The position numbers and the translations under genes are program-made. 64,000 nucleotides of DNA, taken from the NCBI RefSeq assembly GCF_024189315.1, contig NZ_JAIZEO010000005.1:62001-126000 (forward strand). Reading direction: 5' to 3'. A model generated the notes under the pieces. That model saw only the letters and a program-made list of their open reading frames with translations. It searched no databases and was not told where the DNA came from. This stretch comes from Halobacillus sp. A5. Lineage in GTDB: Bacteria > Bacillota > Bacilli > Bacillales > Halobacillaceae. Positions 51,043-60,496 of the stretch are shown piece after piece; position 1 is the first letter of the stretch, and the number at the start of each line of letters is the position of its first letter.

Positions 51043-52335
51043 TCAGCTGCTGTATGACGGCTCATGCAGTAATTGTTCAATATTAATCGGCTGCTTTTCT
51101 TTCACGGACCTCCAGACGGCTTCTCCAGTTGTAACTGCATAAGCTCCATCTTCACTACCGGATAGCACACGGTACGGCCTTGAAGGATCTTCCCCCATAA
51201 AGAGATCCTCCTGTATAATCGGGTCTCCGCCTCCGTGTCCTCCTTCCTGCTTCAACACGTGAATGGTTTCCTTTGAACCAAATAAAGGAAAGTATTCAAC
51301 GGTCTGTTCAGGTACTGGAAATGGAACCCGTGAAGGGGCATGAAATTCGGTTGTTTCTATTCTTCCTTTTGTACCATTAATCGCCAGCCTGTAACCTTCG
51401 TAAGGGAGCGAGAAATTAATCGAATAACTTAACAAAGCCCCTTTATTGTATTGAATTGTTGCCGTGTACGTATCTTCAATCTCAATTTCAGAGTCAAATA
51501 CACATTGATCAGGACGATAGTTTGTATATCCATCTTTCCTTGCTTCGTCAGAATCAATATGATCATCTTTAACAACTGCACTGTTGCTTCTCGAATTCCA
51601 CCTCGTATAGTACGAACAGTTATGCTTAACATGACAAGTCTTACAATGGCGTCCATCAACCTTCGCAGGGTTAAGCTCGCTTTCAGAGCCGTAATAGTTC
51701 AAAGCTCCAAAGGCAAATACCTGCACTGGCTTCTGATCTAACCACCAATTAATTAAATCAAAATGGTGGGAGGATTTATGAATGGATAGACCGCCTGAGA
51801 ATTCTCTCATTCGATTCCAGCGCTGAAAGTAACTGGAACCGTGATAAGTGTCGATATACCAGTTCAAATCCACCGACGTGACCCGGCCAACTTTTCCAGA
51901 GGCCACAAGCTCTTTAATTTTCATGTGATAAGGACTATAACGATAGTTAAATGTTACGGTTACTTTTCCTCTGCTGTTCTGCTCTGCTTCCATCACCCGC
52001 CGGCTGTCGTATGCTGTTGTTGTCATCGGCTTCTCTGTAATAACGTCAAGATCATGTTCAAGTGCCTTAATAATGTATTCCACATGAGTGTCATCCCGGC
52101 TGGCGACAATAATAACATCAGGGTTTGTTTCATTTACCATTTTTTCAAATTCAGCTGCACTAAATTCAGGTACATGCTCGATCTCTGGGAAAGCAGATTT
52201 ACACACTGCAAAACGCTTTGAATCATGATCGAGAAGCCCGACAAGCTTGCTTGTAGCCCGAAATGTATCAACCATTGGACGAATAAACATGTCATTGGCA
52301 CGCTTACTTACTCCACAAACCGCAAATTTCCTCAT
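51043..52335 (-). CDS. Gfo/Idh/MocA family oxidoreductase with Cys-rich insertion (YteT-like)
   Basis: The 430-residue oxidoreductase has an N-terminal Rossmann start (FAVCGVSKRA), EKP motif (E101-K102-P103) and the sugar-binding domain with GGLSIHKSSHHFD. An insert carries CKTC (C231, C234), C240 and C278 in a pattern likely to bind metal. It lies in the rhamnogalacturonan operon as YteT does in B. subtilis, so it may oxidise or reduce a sugar from the polymer. NAD or NADP use is probable. It starts after a weak TGGAG site. Confidence 0.82.
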   Translation of the reverse strand: MRKFAVCGVSKRANDMFIRPMVDTFRATSKLVGLLDHDSKRFAVCKSAFPEIEHVPEFSAAEFEKMVNETNPDVIIVASRDDTHVEYIIKALEHDLDVITEKPMTTTAYDSRRVMEAEQNSRGKVTVTFNYRYSPYHMKIKELVASGKVGRVTSVDLNWYIDTYHGSSYFQRWNRMREFSGGLSIHKSSHHFDLINWWLDQKPVQVFAFGALNYYGSESELNPAKVDGRHCKTCHVKHNCSYYTRWNSRSNSAVVKDDHIDSDEARKDGYTNYRPDQCVFDSEIEIEDTYTATIQYNKGALLSYSINFSLPYEGYRLAINGTKGRIETTEFHAPSRVPFPVPEQTVEYFPLFGSKETIHVLKQEGGHGGGDPIIQEDLFMGEDPSRPYRVLSGSEDGAYAVTTGEAVWRSVKEKQPINIEQLLHEPSYSS

Positions 52336-52370
52336 GATTCCAACTCCAGTTTCTAATAGTTATTTAATAT

Positions 52371-53492
52371 TTAGAGTTCAGGCAGGAGGTGCTGCATTTC
52401 CATGCTTGCTAAGACAAAAGAGCCTACTCCGTGTAAATCGTTAGCTGTTTTCGGTCGATTAATATAATGTTCATAATCGCCCACTCCAGTTCCAATACAA
52501 ATTTCCGGCATAATGAAATGACCCTCTTCATCAAACTGCATCCTGTCTAACAGACCGCGGTAACCTTTAATGGCATGTTCCTTGTAACTTTCATCCAGGA
52601 CGCCGCCGCGGATCGCTCTGGCGATAGTATAAATGAACAATGCAGAACAAGAGGTTTCAACCCAGTTGTCACTTCTTTCACGTTTATCAACCACCTGATA
52701 CCACATTCCATTCTCTGGATCCTGATACTTGACGAGACTCTCAGCAAGGTTTCTAAGTGCTTCGGCTATTTCTTCCCGTGATTCATGATTGTCAGGAAGA
52801 AAGTCTAATATTTCATTATACGTAATGCCATACCATCCAATTGCTCTCCCCCAAAATTCAGGGGATTTTCCTGTTTCTGAATCTGCCCACCCCTGGACAC
52901 GGCTTTCATCCCAGGCGTGATGATACAAACCAGTTTCTTCATCCAGCGTGTGCTTTCGCATCAAACGTTCCTGCTCCAGAACCATCTCAATCAGTTCCGG
53001 CTCGTTGTAAGCTTTCGCATAGTTCATCGAAAAGACTCCGCCCATATATAAACCATCCAGCCACATTTGATAGGGGTAGCCGTCTTTATGCCAGAACCCT
53101 CCATCTGAAGTCGTGTTTAACGTAGGAAACATATTCCTAAGTTTTTTTGCTGCTTTACGATAACGTGTATCTTCGAACTTATCATCGAGCTCAAACAGAA
53201 GCAGGCCTGCTTGAATCGCATCAAGTTCTTTACGGTTCCACAGGAAGTTACCATGTTCATCGATGTTATGGTCAACGTAAGCTTTAATGTAGTTTAAATA
53301 GTCTTCTCCCCCGACAATCTCTCTTAATTGACGCATACTTTCGAGGAAGACCCCCTGGTGATAGTGCCATCTTCCATCAGGAGGCAGTTCAGAAGGCTCA
53401 AAGAAAGCCATTAGTGAATCACAGGCTGCTTTACCCCAATCAAGAGGTGTTTTTAAATTTTCTTTTACATTCGTTTGTTGATTTATACTCAT
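52371..53492 (-). CDS. yteR: Unsaturated rhamnogalacturonyl hydrolase, GH105 (YteR-like)
   Basis: The 373-residue (alpha/alpha)6-barrel enzyme has YteR landmarks: LPPDGRWHYHQGVFL, DAIQAGLLLF, GGFWHKDGYPYQMWLDGLYMGG with the likely catalytic acid D146, and SPEFWGRAIGWYG. It splits the unsaturated galacturonyl residue from rhamnogalacturonan-I disaccharides after lyase action. No signal peptide is present, so it is cytosolic. The length equals B. subtilis YteR. It is fourth in the ABC operon. Confidence 0.92.
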   Translation of the reverse strand: MSINQQTNVKENLKTPLDWGKAACDSLMAFFEPSELPPDGRWHYHQGVFLESMRQLREIVGGEDYLNYIKAYVDHNIDEHGNFLWNRKELDAIQAGLLLFELDDKFEDTRYRKAAKKLRNMFPTLNTTSDGGFWHKDGYPYQMWLDGLYMGGVFSMNYAKAYNEPELIEMVLEQERLMRKHTLDEETGLYHHAWDESRVQGWADSETGKSPEFWGRAIGWYGITYNEILDFLPDNHESREEIAEALRNLAESLVKYQDPENGMWYQVVDKRERSDNWVETSCSALFIYTIARAIRGGVLDESYKEHAIKGYRGLLDRMQFDEEGHFIMPEICIGTGVGDYEHYINRPKTANDLHGVGSFVLASMEMQHLLPEL

Positions 53493-53517
53493 ACGCTTCT
53501 TCCCCTTATAAATTGAT

Positions 53518-54357
53518 TTAGGCTTTCATACCTGTTGAACTGATGCCGTCCACAATATACCGTTGGAAAACAAAGAAAATGATGAAAATCGGCAGTATAC
53601 TTAATGTGGACATCGCAAACATTGCACCCCAGTTTGTAACAGAGTTAGGGTCGGAGAATAATTTCAATGCTAGTGAAACAGGGTATTTCTCAGGTGTAGA
53701 AAGATAAATCAGCGGCCCCATAAAGTCATCCCATCTCCAGTAGAAAGAGAAAATCGCTGAAGTCATCATGGCCGGGACGATCAACGGAACGATAATACGG
53801 AAAAAGATATCAAACGTATTACACCCATCGATTTTAGCCGCTTCATCGAGCTCCATAGGAATTGTGCGGATAAACTGCATAATGAGAAAGATGAAAAATG
53901 GTATCCCAAAGAAAGTTGGTAAAATTAACGGTAAATAGGTGTCAATCCAGCCAAATCCGTTAAACATAATGTACTGCGGAATCATAACCATCTCAAAAGG
54001 CAGCATCATGGTAAGCATCATCGACACGAACCAGATCTTTTTGCCGGCGAATTTAATACGGGCAAATCCAAAGGCAATCAGTGTTGAGGAAGCAATACTT
54101 CCGACTGTTGCAATCACAGTAATTACTGTAGAGTTCCAAAAGAAGGTGCTGAAAGTAATGCCGGCAAACCCATTCCATCCCTCAATATAGTTATCAAAGT
54201 GCCATCCCTTAGGAATAAGAGAGTGCGAATCAACGAAGACACTCGAGCTTTCTTTTAAAGAACTGCTTATCATCCAAATGAGCGGGTAGATCATGATTAA
54301 AGCAAAAGTTGCCATTAACACGTGTTGAATAATTTTTTTTGTTGCTTTGTTCTTCAT
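53518..54357 (-). CDS. yesQ: Carbohydrate ABC transporter permease (YesQ-like, MalG type)
   Basis: The 279-residue permease has six helices and the EAA loop DEAAKIDGCNTFDIFFRIIVPL. It is of the MalG type with the family ending YIVDGISSTGMKA. AAAGGAGAAGGC precedes the ATG. It pairs with the upstream permease. The symbol is given by analogy to YesOPQ; YtcP-type naming is also possible. Confidence 0.88.
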   Translation of the reverse strand: MKNKATKKIIQHVLMATFALIMIYPLIWMISSSLKESSSVFVDSHSLIPKGWHFDNYIEGWNGFAGITFSTFFWNSTVITVIATVGSIASSTLIAFGFARIKFAGKKIWFVSMMLTMMLPFEMVMIPQYIMFNGFGWIDTYLPLILPTFFGIPFFIFLIMQFIRTIPMELDEAAKIDGCNTFDIFFRIIVPLIVPAMMTSAIFSFYWRWDDFMGPLIYLSTPEKYPVSLALKLFSDPNSVTNWGAMFAMSTLSILPIFIIFFVFQRYIVDGISSTGMKA

Positions 54358-54374
54358 ATCGCCTTCTCCTTTCT

Positions 54375-55361
54375 TTATTTGGCATCTGATTCGTAATGCA
54401 CCCAGTGTTCCGAGCTCTTAAAGATTAGAGCCGTGAAGATCGCAATGATAATAAGCATGACCCACGCCATCGCGGAAGCATATCCCATATCAAAGTATTC
54501 AAATGCTCGTCTATACATGTAAAGAACGTACAACAGGGTGCTGTCGACAGGACCGCCGTTTGTAACAACAAAGCTTGGAGTAAAGGCCATAAACCCTTGA
54601 ATAACCTGCATAATCGTGTTGAACAGTATAACTGGCGTCAGCAGTGGAATCGTAATGATGAAAAACTGACGCAGCGGACCGGCTCCATCTACACTTGACG
54701 CTTCATAGAATGTCTTCGGAATATTACGAAGACCAGCTAAGAAGATCAGCATGGATGATCCGAACTGCCAGCCGTATAAAACAATCAATGTCCAAATCGC
54801 TGTATCCGGATCCCCTAACCAGGAATGAGTCGGCAGCCCAAGAGTCGCAAGTATGGAGTTAAATGCTCCATCGTCCCCGAACAATTGACGCCACATAATG
54901 GAAACGGCGATACTTCCTCCTACTACAGATGGAAGATAGAGCAGCGTACGATATAGTCCAACCATTTCGACTACTTTATTAAGTGCTAAAGCTACAAGCA
55001 AGGCAAATACCAGACGCACAGGTACGGCAATACCTGCATAGAAAAATGTTACTTTCATCGCCTGCCAGAAGGTTGGGTCATTTGTAAACATTCGCTCATA
55101 GTTCTCAAAACCTATCCAATTCGGCGTACCCATTAAATCAAAATCAGTAAACGACAAATACAAAGAATATAAGATAGGAAAAAGAGTCAAAGATAAGAAT
55201 CCAATTATAAAGGGCGATATGAATAAATAGCCTGTTACATTTTTATTATCTGATTTGATCTTCTTGTTAGGCGGCACTGCTTTAATTTGCTTCTTATCTT
55301 TAGGCTTTTTCGCTGGATGCTGTGGTTCCACTTTTTCATGTCCATCTTTTTTTGGTATCAT
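54375..55361 (-). CDS. yesP: Carbohydrate ABC transporter permease (YesP-like, MalF type)
   Basis: The roughly 328-residue permease has a Lys/Pro-rich N-terminal tail (about 40 residues), then a first helix (GYLFISPFIIGFLSLTLFP), five further helices and the coupling loop YEASSVDGAGPLRQFFIITIPLL. AAAGAGGTG lies 7 bases ahead of the ATG at 55361; an in-frame GTG at 55370 overlaps that site and is less likely. It forms the importer with the neighbouring permease. Confidence 0.88.
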   Translation of the reverse strand: MIPKKDGHEKVEPQHPAKKPKDKKQIKAVPPNKKIKSDNKNVTGYLFISPFIIGFLSLTLFPILYSLYLSFTDFDLMGTPNWIGFENYERMFTNDPTFWQAMKVTFFYAGIAVPVRLVFALLVALALNKVVEMVGLYRTLLYLPSVVGGSIAVSIMWRQLFGDDGAFNSILATLGLPTHSWLGDPDTAIWTLIVLYGWQFGSSMLIFLAGLRNIPKTFYEASSVDGAGPLRQFFIITIPLLTPVILFNTIMQVIQGFMAFTPSFVVTNGGPVDSTLLYVLYMYRRAFEYFDMGYASAMAWVMLIIIAIFTALIFKSSEHWVHYESDAK

Positions 55362-55398
55362 CGCACTCACCTCTTTCGCGATCTTTTATTATAAGAAA

Positions 55399-55427
55399 GT
55401 GGCCCTGAATGCTATCCCCAGGGCCAC
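55399..55427 (-). terminator. Intercistronic hairpin between binding protein and permease genes
   Basis: GTGGCCCTG (55399-55407) pairs with CAGGGCCAC (55419-55427). On the minus strand TTTCTTATAAT follows, a weak terminator layout. Such a hairpin usually keeps binding-protein mRNA in excess over the permease part. Confidence 0.7.
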
Positions 55428-55444
55428 CCTCCCTTAAATTACAT

Positions 55445-56743
55445 TTATCTAGCAAGAATTGATTCAACTGTCGATCTAAACTGTTCAGCCCCTTCTTCTG
55501 CAGAAAGCTCTCCATACATGACACGTTCGTCAATTTTCTGCAGTTCTCCTAATACTTCAGAAGACTGAGGAGGGAAGTTGGAATCGATTGGAGAGCTATT
55601 CTCCGTTACCATTTCAATATAATCAAATACTTTTTGGTCAGTTTCACTTAAGTCAGCAGACAGTTCATCACGAATATCTTCTTTAATTGGAACACCACGG
55701 TCAGAACCGCCAATTTCGTAAACCTCAACGTTATTTACAAAGAAGTCAATAAATTTCGCTGCTTCTTCTTTATGCTCAGAATTTTCAGCTACAGACCACA
55801 GCATGGCAGGTTTTAAGTACATACCCTGATCATTGTTGGAGCCTGGAAGCATAGTCATTTCCAGCGGCTTACCATCTGCTGCACTATCAAGAGCAGTGGC
55901 CTGGTTGGACCATCTGAAGTCAAATGCTGCTTCACCACGTGCAATCAACTCGTCTTCAACGCCTTTGATCTGTTGAATAGTGTCATAACCAGGTACAGCT
56001 TCACTTTCTTTCAGCTCTAAGTTTCTTTCAAAATAATCTACTAAAAGCTGATCGTCATCGTATCCTAGAGCTGTTCCATCTTCGTTAAACAGCTTTTCAC
56101 CTTTTTCTCTCAAGTAGTATTCAAATAGGTTCTGCGGTTCCATAAGTCTTGCGCCATATTCGCCAGTTGCTTCACTGATCTCAGTGGTATATTCTTCGTA
56201 ATCTTCCCAGCTCCACTCTCCATCAGAGATATCTACCCCGGCTTCATCCGTCATGTCTTTGTTATAAAAAGCGGTTAAAGCGTTAGTTCCGGTTGGAATA
56301 CCAAGAAGCTTATCGTTTTTCACACCTGATTCCATGATGGTGTCGTCAACGCCTTCTACATCAATTGTTCCATCATCAACAAACTCTGTAAGGTCTGCAA
56401 GCAGCTCCTTATCCGCGTATTGATTTAAGTACTCTCCAAAGTTCTGCTGCATGATATCCGGCAGGTTGTTCCCTGAAGCGGATGCAGCCATTTTTTCAAA
56501 GTAACCGTCAAACCCTGTGAATTCTGATTCGATTTTGATATCCGGATTTTCTTCTTCAAATTTCTTAATAATTTCCTGTGTCTGGTCGTGGCGGCTTTGA
56601 GATCCCCACCATGACATGTTTAGAGTGGTTACACCATCCTCTTCTTCACTGTCTCCTGATGCTCCATCTGAATCTGAACAAGCTGTAAGAATACTAATCA
56701 ACATAATTGCGGCTAAGCTAATAGCCCAGAACTTTTTCTTCAC
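55445..56743 (-). CDS. yesO: Extracellular sugar-binding lipoprotein (YesO-like)
   Basis: The 432-residue family 1 binding protein has a lipoprotein signal peptide ending in the lipobox LTAC (C22) and a Ser/Asp/Glu linker. Characteristic segments are TLNMSWWGSQSRHDQTQEI and GEAAFDFRWSNQATAL. It starts with GTG at 56743 behind GGGAGG. It would capture rhamnogalacturonan-derived oligosaccharides. A cre-like site lies in its promoter region, and no ATPase is encoded in the operon, so it probably uses a shared MsmX-type ATPase. Confidence 0.9.
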   Translation of the reverse strand: MKKKFWAISLAAIMLISILTACSDSDGASGDSEEEDGVTTLNMSWWGSQSRHDQTQEIIKKFEEENPDIKIESEFTGFDGYFEKMAASASGNNLPDIMQQNFGEYLNQYADKELLADLTEFVDDGTIDVEGVDDTIMESGVKNDKLLGIPTGTNALTAFYNKDMTDEAGVDISDGEWSWEDYEEYTTEISEATGEYGARLMEPQNLFEYYLREKGEKLFNEDGTALGYDDDQLLVDYFERNLELKESEAVPGYDTIQQIKGVEDELIARGEAAFDFRWSNQATALDSAADGKPLEMTMLPGSNNDQGMYLKPAMLWSVAENSEHKEEAAKFIDFFVNNVEVYEIGGSDRGVPIKEDIRDELSADLSETDQKVFDYIEMVTENSSPIDSNFPPQSSEVLGELQKIDERVMYGELSAEEGAEQFRSTVESILAR

Positions 56744-56769
56744 TTTTCAAAGACCTCCCTCATGAATTT

Positions 56770-56783
56770 TGAAAGCGCTTTCT
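56770..56783. promoter_or_regulatory. cre-like CcpA site upstream of the ABC operon
   Basis: TGAAAGCGCTTTCT, near-palindromic, fits the catabolite-responsive element consensus TGWAANCGNTNWCA with a mismatch near its 3' end. It lies 27-40 bases before the binding-protein start, in position for carbon catabolite repression. Confidence 0.75.
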
Positions 56784-56898
56784 GTTTCATGAATCTATCA
56801 TAAAGTTATTCGTTTTTATAATAAATAAAATTTTCAGATATCGATGTATAAAAAACAGACATTAGTGAAATTACGATCGAATAAGGAAGATTTATATC

Positions 56899-56928
56899 AA
56901 AAAAAGCTTATAGAGTTTACTATAAGCT
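56899..56928 (-). terminator. Terminator of the yesMN transcript
   Basis: AGCTTATAG (56905-56913) pairs with CTATAAGCT (56920-56928), and on the minus strand TTTTTTT follows. The dispersed repeat copy B sits between it and the yesN stop. Confidence 0.75.
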
Positions 56929-56931
56929 GCT

Positions 56932-57112
56932 CAACTTGTTGAAAAACCATCGTTTTCTTCTTTTTCTCGTAAATGTAACCATTCCTTGCTTAAACATGAG
57001 GAAAGGTTTTAGGAAACGACTCCCTTTCCTAAAACCCTTTTTGATAAAAGAGAACTAAACCAAGCGGTGTCAAAGAGATCCTTTATCCACTTTGTGATCC
57101 AATGGTTCCGAG
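56932..57112. repeat. Dispersed intergenic repeat, copy B
   Basis: The hairpin GGTTTTAGGAAA (about 57004-57015) with TTTCCTAAAACC (about 57025-57036) surrounds the CGACTCCC loop. Flanking blocks CTTGTTGAAAAAC (left) and GGTTCCGAGAG (right) are shared with copy C near 62 kb. The copy is bracketed by the 13-base near-identical direct repeats CTATAAGCT(G/A)CTC at 56920-56932 and 57118-57130. Confidence 0.78.
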
Positions 57113-57124
57113 AGCTTCTATAAG

Positions 57125-58693
57125 CTACTCGCTCATTTTATTATTTATAAATTGTGTAGGAGTTACTCCTGTATATTTTTTGAAAACCTGTCCAAAGTAG
57201 CGGGGATTATTACCAAATCCAACCGTTTCAGCAACCTCAAAAATCTTTACTTCTTCCGATTGCTCAATCATTTCGATTGCTTTTTCAATTCGCCGGTTGA
57301 TAAGAAAATTAGAAAACCGTTCGCCTTTTTCCTTTTTAAACAGCTTTCCTAAATAATCTGAATTCATGTAGAGGACTTCGGATGCAATTCTGGATAATGA
57401 AAGCTCGGGGTCGTCCAGATTTCTCTCAACAAACTCTACTACGCGGTTGATAATATTGCTTTGAGTCTGCTTCGTCCGTTCATAGTGATGCTCGGAAATT
57501 TCAGTCGCTGCTTTTTCGATAAACTGCCTGATTTCATGAAATTTATCGTACTCCTGAAAGATGAAGATCTGTTTAAAATAATTATCCATCCCTTCCTTAC
57601 CCGCTTGTCTGATGATCGACATAAACAACTCAAGGCAGTGGGACTGGACGAGACTGACTTCATAATTTTTCTGTTTAACCTCTTCAAAAAAGTCATTCAA
57701 ATATTGGAGGACCGCTTCGGTGTTACCGCTTCTAATCGCATAAATCAGATCTTCATGATCATATTGCAATTCTTCCATGCTCGTCTCAACTTTTTTTAAA
57801 TCCTGCATTGTAATAATGCTTCCGCCAGAAACGTAAAACCGCTGAGTTAAGCAATTTAACGTTTCATTATATAAAGCTCTTAAGTCATTAATACTTCCAA
57901 GATCACTAATGGCCGCTGTATAATCTATCGGATAAAAACTTGTAAAATCCTGCTTTGCTTCTTTAGCTTTTTCAATAATTGCATTTAATGAGCTCATCTC
58001 AGCTAGCACGACAATCTTATCCCCAATGGTCGTTTCTAAAGGAACTTGCTCCTCCCCAAGCTTTTCCACGACAATTTTTTTAAGCGCTAATAAGTGTTCA
58101 TACTCGTATGGATCGTCTATTTTAATTACAACAAGCCTGAATTCTTTAGAGTTTGTATCAATTTCAAACAACTCCCGATAATGCTCCCAGTCTTGTACAC
58201 CGTATTTTTTATTTGTAATATAATCCTTTAAAAATTGCTCCTTCGCTTTAGGCATCACCTGTTGGAGGTGGTCACGCATATTTTCAAGAAACTGGGCTTT
58301 ATCCACCTCTTCATCTAAATCCTCAACCACTTGCTTCAGGGCGGTTTCAATCTTCTGCTCATTGCTTGGCTTCAGCAGGTAATGCTTCACATTGCATTCC
58401 ATCGCTGTTTTAGCAAATTCAAATTCATCATGTCCGGATAACACAATAAACCGTATCTCAGGGTAAAGGCTGTGTACCTTTTGGATAAGCTGCACTCCAT
58501 TGAGACCGGGCATTTTAATATCAGTAATTACAATATCCGGCTGATCTTCAGTAATCATCTCTAACGCCATTTGACCGTGATTAGCTTTGGCCGTCAATTC
58601 CGTTCCGCAGGACTTCCAATCTACAATTGCCGCTATACCTTCTAAAATATTGATTTCGTCGTCGACTAGTAATACTTTATACACTTGCCTCAC
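57125..58693 (-). CDS. yesN: Response regulator with AraC-type output (YesN-like)
   Basis: The 522-residue protein has a receiver domain (1-120) with the phosphorylated D58 in ITDIKMPG and K108 in LLKPS. A middle helical region of about 280 residues is followed by a C-terminal AraC double HTH (about 420-520). It would activate the pectin genes when YesM detects oligomers. The first GTG (58693) overlaps the yesM stop; a second GTG at 58684 fits GGAG better. It is co-transcribed with the kinase. Confidence 0.9.
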   Translation of the reverse strand: MRQVYKVLLVDDEINILEGIAAIVDWKSCGTELTAKANHGQMALEMITEDQPDIVITDIKMPGLNGVQLIQKVHSLYPEIRFIVLSGHDEFEFAKTAMECNVKHYLLKPSNEQKIETALKQVVEDLDEEVDKAQFLENMRDHLQQVMPKAKEQFLKDYITNKKYGVQDWEHYRELFEIDTNSKEFRLVVIKIDDPYEYEHLLALKKIVVEKLGEEQVPLETTIGDKIVVLAEMSSLNAIIEKAKEAKQDFTSFYPIDYTAAISDLGSINDLRALYNETLNCLTQRFYVSGGSIITMQDLKKVETSMEELQYDHEDLIYAIRSGNTEAVLQYLNDFFEEVKQKNYEVSLVQSHCLELFMSIIRQAGKEGMDNYFKQIFIFQEYDKFHEIRQFIEKAATEISEHHYERTKQTQSNIINRVVEFVERNLDDPELSLSRIASEVLYMNSDYLGKLFKKEKGERFSNFLINRRIEKAIEMIEQSEEVKIFEVAETVGFGNNPRYFGQVFKKYTGVTPTQFINNKMSE

Positions 58694-60411
58694 TCCGTCA
58701 TATAAGGTAGTAGAATCTTAACCTTTGTTCCTTTGCCCGCTTCACTTTCAATCGTTATTCCGTAAGCATCGCCAAACATCATTTTGATACGTTCGTTAAT
58801 ATTATTAAGACCAATTCCCGAGCTCTTCGATCGAATCTCCCCGCGATAGATCCCCTCCAGCTTGTCCTCCTCAATCCCCGGACCATTATCGGAAACTGAA
58901 ATTTCAAGCCCTTCCTCTTTTTCAGAAATATTTACAGTGACCCGGCATTCATCAATCATTTCTTCAAGGCCATGCTGAATCGCATTTTCTACAATCGGCT
59001 GGATGGACAGTTTAGGAATCTGACTGTTGTGGTATTGTTCAGGAATATCCAGGGAAAAGTCCAGCCGCTTATCATAACGGTATTTTTGGATCGTTATATA
59101 ATTACGGACAATATCCAATTCTTCTTTAATGGTAATCATGGGAGCCTTTTTACTAATGATATTTCTCATCATATTGCCAAGGGCGTCGGCCATTACGGAA
59201 ATCTTCTCCTGCTTATTAATTTTCGCCAGCCAGTTAATTGAATCCAGCGTATTGTATAAAAAGTGAGGGTTAATTTGAGCCTGAAGTGCCTTATACTCAG
59301 TTTCTTTTATCATGAGCTGTTTAGTATAGTTTTCTTTAATCAGCTCATTGATTCGATTAAGCATCAGCCTGAAATTCTCATGCAGCTCGCCAATTTCATC
59401 ATTGTAGTAATCCTCAGGAATAGACTCTTCGAAGTCACCATCCTGCACCTTCTTCATACGCGCTGATAACGACTCCAATGGTTTGGATATTTGTTTAGCT
59501 GCTCTTCTGCTTAATAAAATGGTTAAAGTCAGCATTAACAGAAAACAGACAATCATAATTATTTTAATAGCGTCGGTTTGTTTCGTTATATTGTCGTAAG
59601 GCAGCAAATGATGGTACGTAAGCTGGGAAAATTGGGAGTGTGAATAGGAAATTAGGTATTCTTTCCCATCAATTTCAGTTGTGTTGTAACCGCTTCCAGT
59701 TTTCTTGTGAGAAAAATCGTCCCTTTCCCATTCCCCTTCGCTACTCTGATAGAAAATATCATTATTGCTGGTAATAACAAAGTCTTTATTATCTGGTGAA
59801 AAGTTAAGGGTTTCTTCCACGAAATTGTTCATATCGATAGAAATAATTAAGGTCCCTATGTCCTCTAAACTTAAATTTTCCTTTTTCCGGATAAGCCGTG
59901 CAGAGGAAATTCCATTCTCCCCGTCTATTGTCGTCCAAATATTAGCACCCTGTGTATCGGCAAGAAGTCTTCTTATTTTACGGGAATCATTTTCAATTTG
60001 TGTATTGTATCCCGTCGTATGCTTCTCCCCCATCTGGTCAATCACCTGCACCGAAGAAATGTATTTTCTCGTCGACGCATAGGTGAGCAATCGTTCCAGC
60101 AATCTTGATTCAGTTTGGTAACCTTCAAAGGTGTACTTATTTCTGTTGATGGTGTCTATATAATTCTGTATCACGGCATCTGTGCTTATCTGAAAGGATA
60201 AATCTTCAATCACATTTAATTCTTTATCTACAACAGAGGAAGACAGCTGCAGCATATCCGCTGATTCCTCGTAAATTCTTTCCTCATAGAGAGAAGTAAA
60301 ATAATGATACGTAATTAAGCCCAATAAACCAAATATCATTAATAAAAGGAGAGAAACAGAAAATATTTTATCTTTAATTTTAAAGTTGCTGTAAAAAGGT
60401 TTAAGCTTCAT
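58690..60411 (-). CDS. yesM: Sensor histidine kinase (YesM-like)
   Basis: The 573-residue kinase has TM1 (residues 17-37), a large extracellular sensing domain (dCache-like, 40-275), TM2 (282-301), a HAMP linker (302-355), the phosphoacceptor H383 in INPHFLYNTLD and an ATPase domain with DNGPGIEEDKL. This is the LytS/YesM class. It should sense pectin or rhamnogalacturonan fragments. GGGAGGGAGAC precedes the ATG. Confidence 0.9.
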   Translation of the reverse strand: MKLKPFYSNFKIKDKIFSVSLLLLMIFGLLGLITYHYFTSLYEERIYEESADMLQLSSSVVDKELNVIEDLSFQISTDAVIQNYIDTINRNKYTFEGYQTESRLLERLLTYASTRKYISSVQVIDQMGEKHTTGYNTQIENDSRKIRRLLADTQGANIWTTIDGENGISSARLIRKKENLSLEDIGTLIISIDMNNFVEETLNFSPDNKDFVITSNNDIFYQSSEGEWERDDFSHKKTGSGYNTTEIDGKEYLISYSHSQFSQLTYHHLLPYDNITKQTDAIKIIMIVCFLLMLTLTILLSRRAAKQISKPLESLSARMKKVQDGDFEESIPEDYYNDEIGELHENFRLMLNRINELIKENYTKQLMIKETEYKALQAQINPHFLYNTLDSINWLAKINKQEKISVMADALGNMMRNIISKKAPMITIKEELDIVRNYITIQKYRYDKRLDFSLDIPEQYHNSQIPKLSIQPIVENAIQHGLEEMIDECRVTVNISEKEEGLEISVSDNGPGIEEDKLEGIYRGEIRSKSSGIGLNNINERIKMMFGDAYGITIESEAGKGTKVKILLPYMTE

Positions 60412-60496
60412 GTCTCCCTCCCCCCTGCCGTTTTTAATCGAATTATATCACAATTAGAAAAATTATAAATGTTTACTTTTGTTCCAAGAATTTTCA

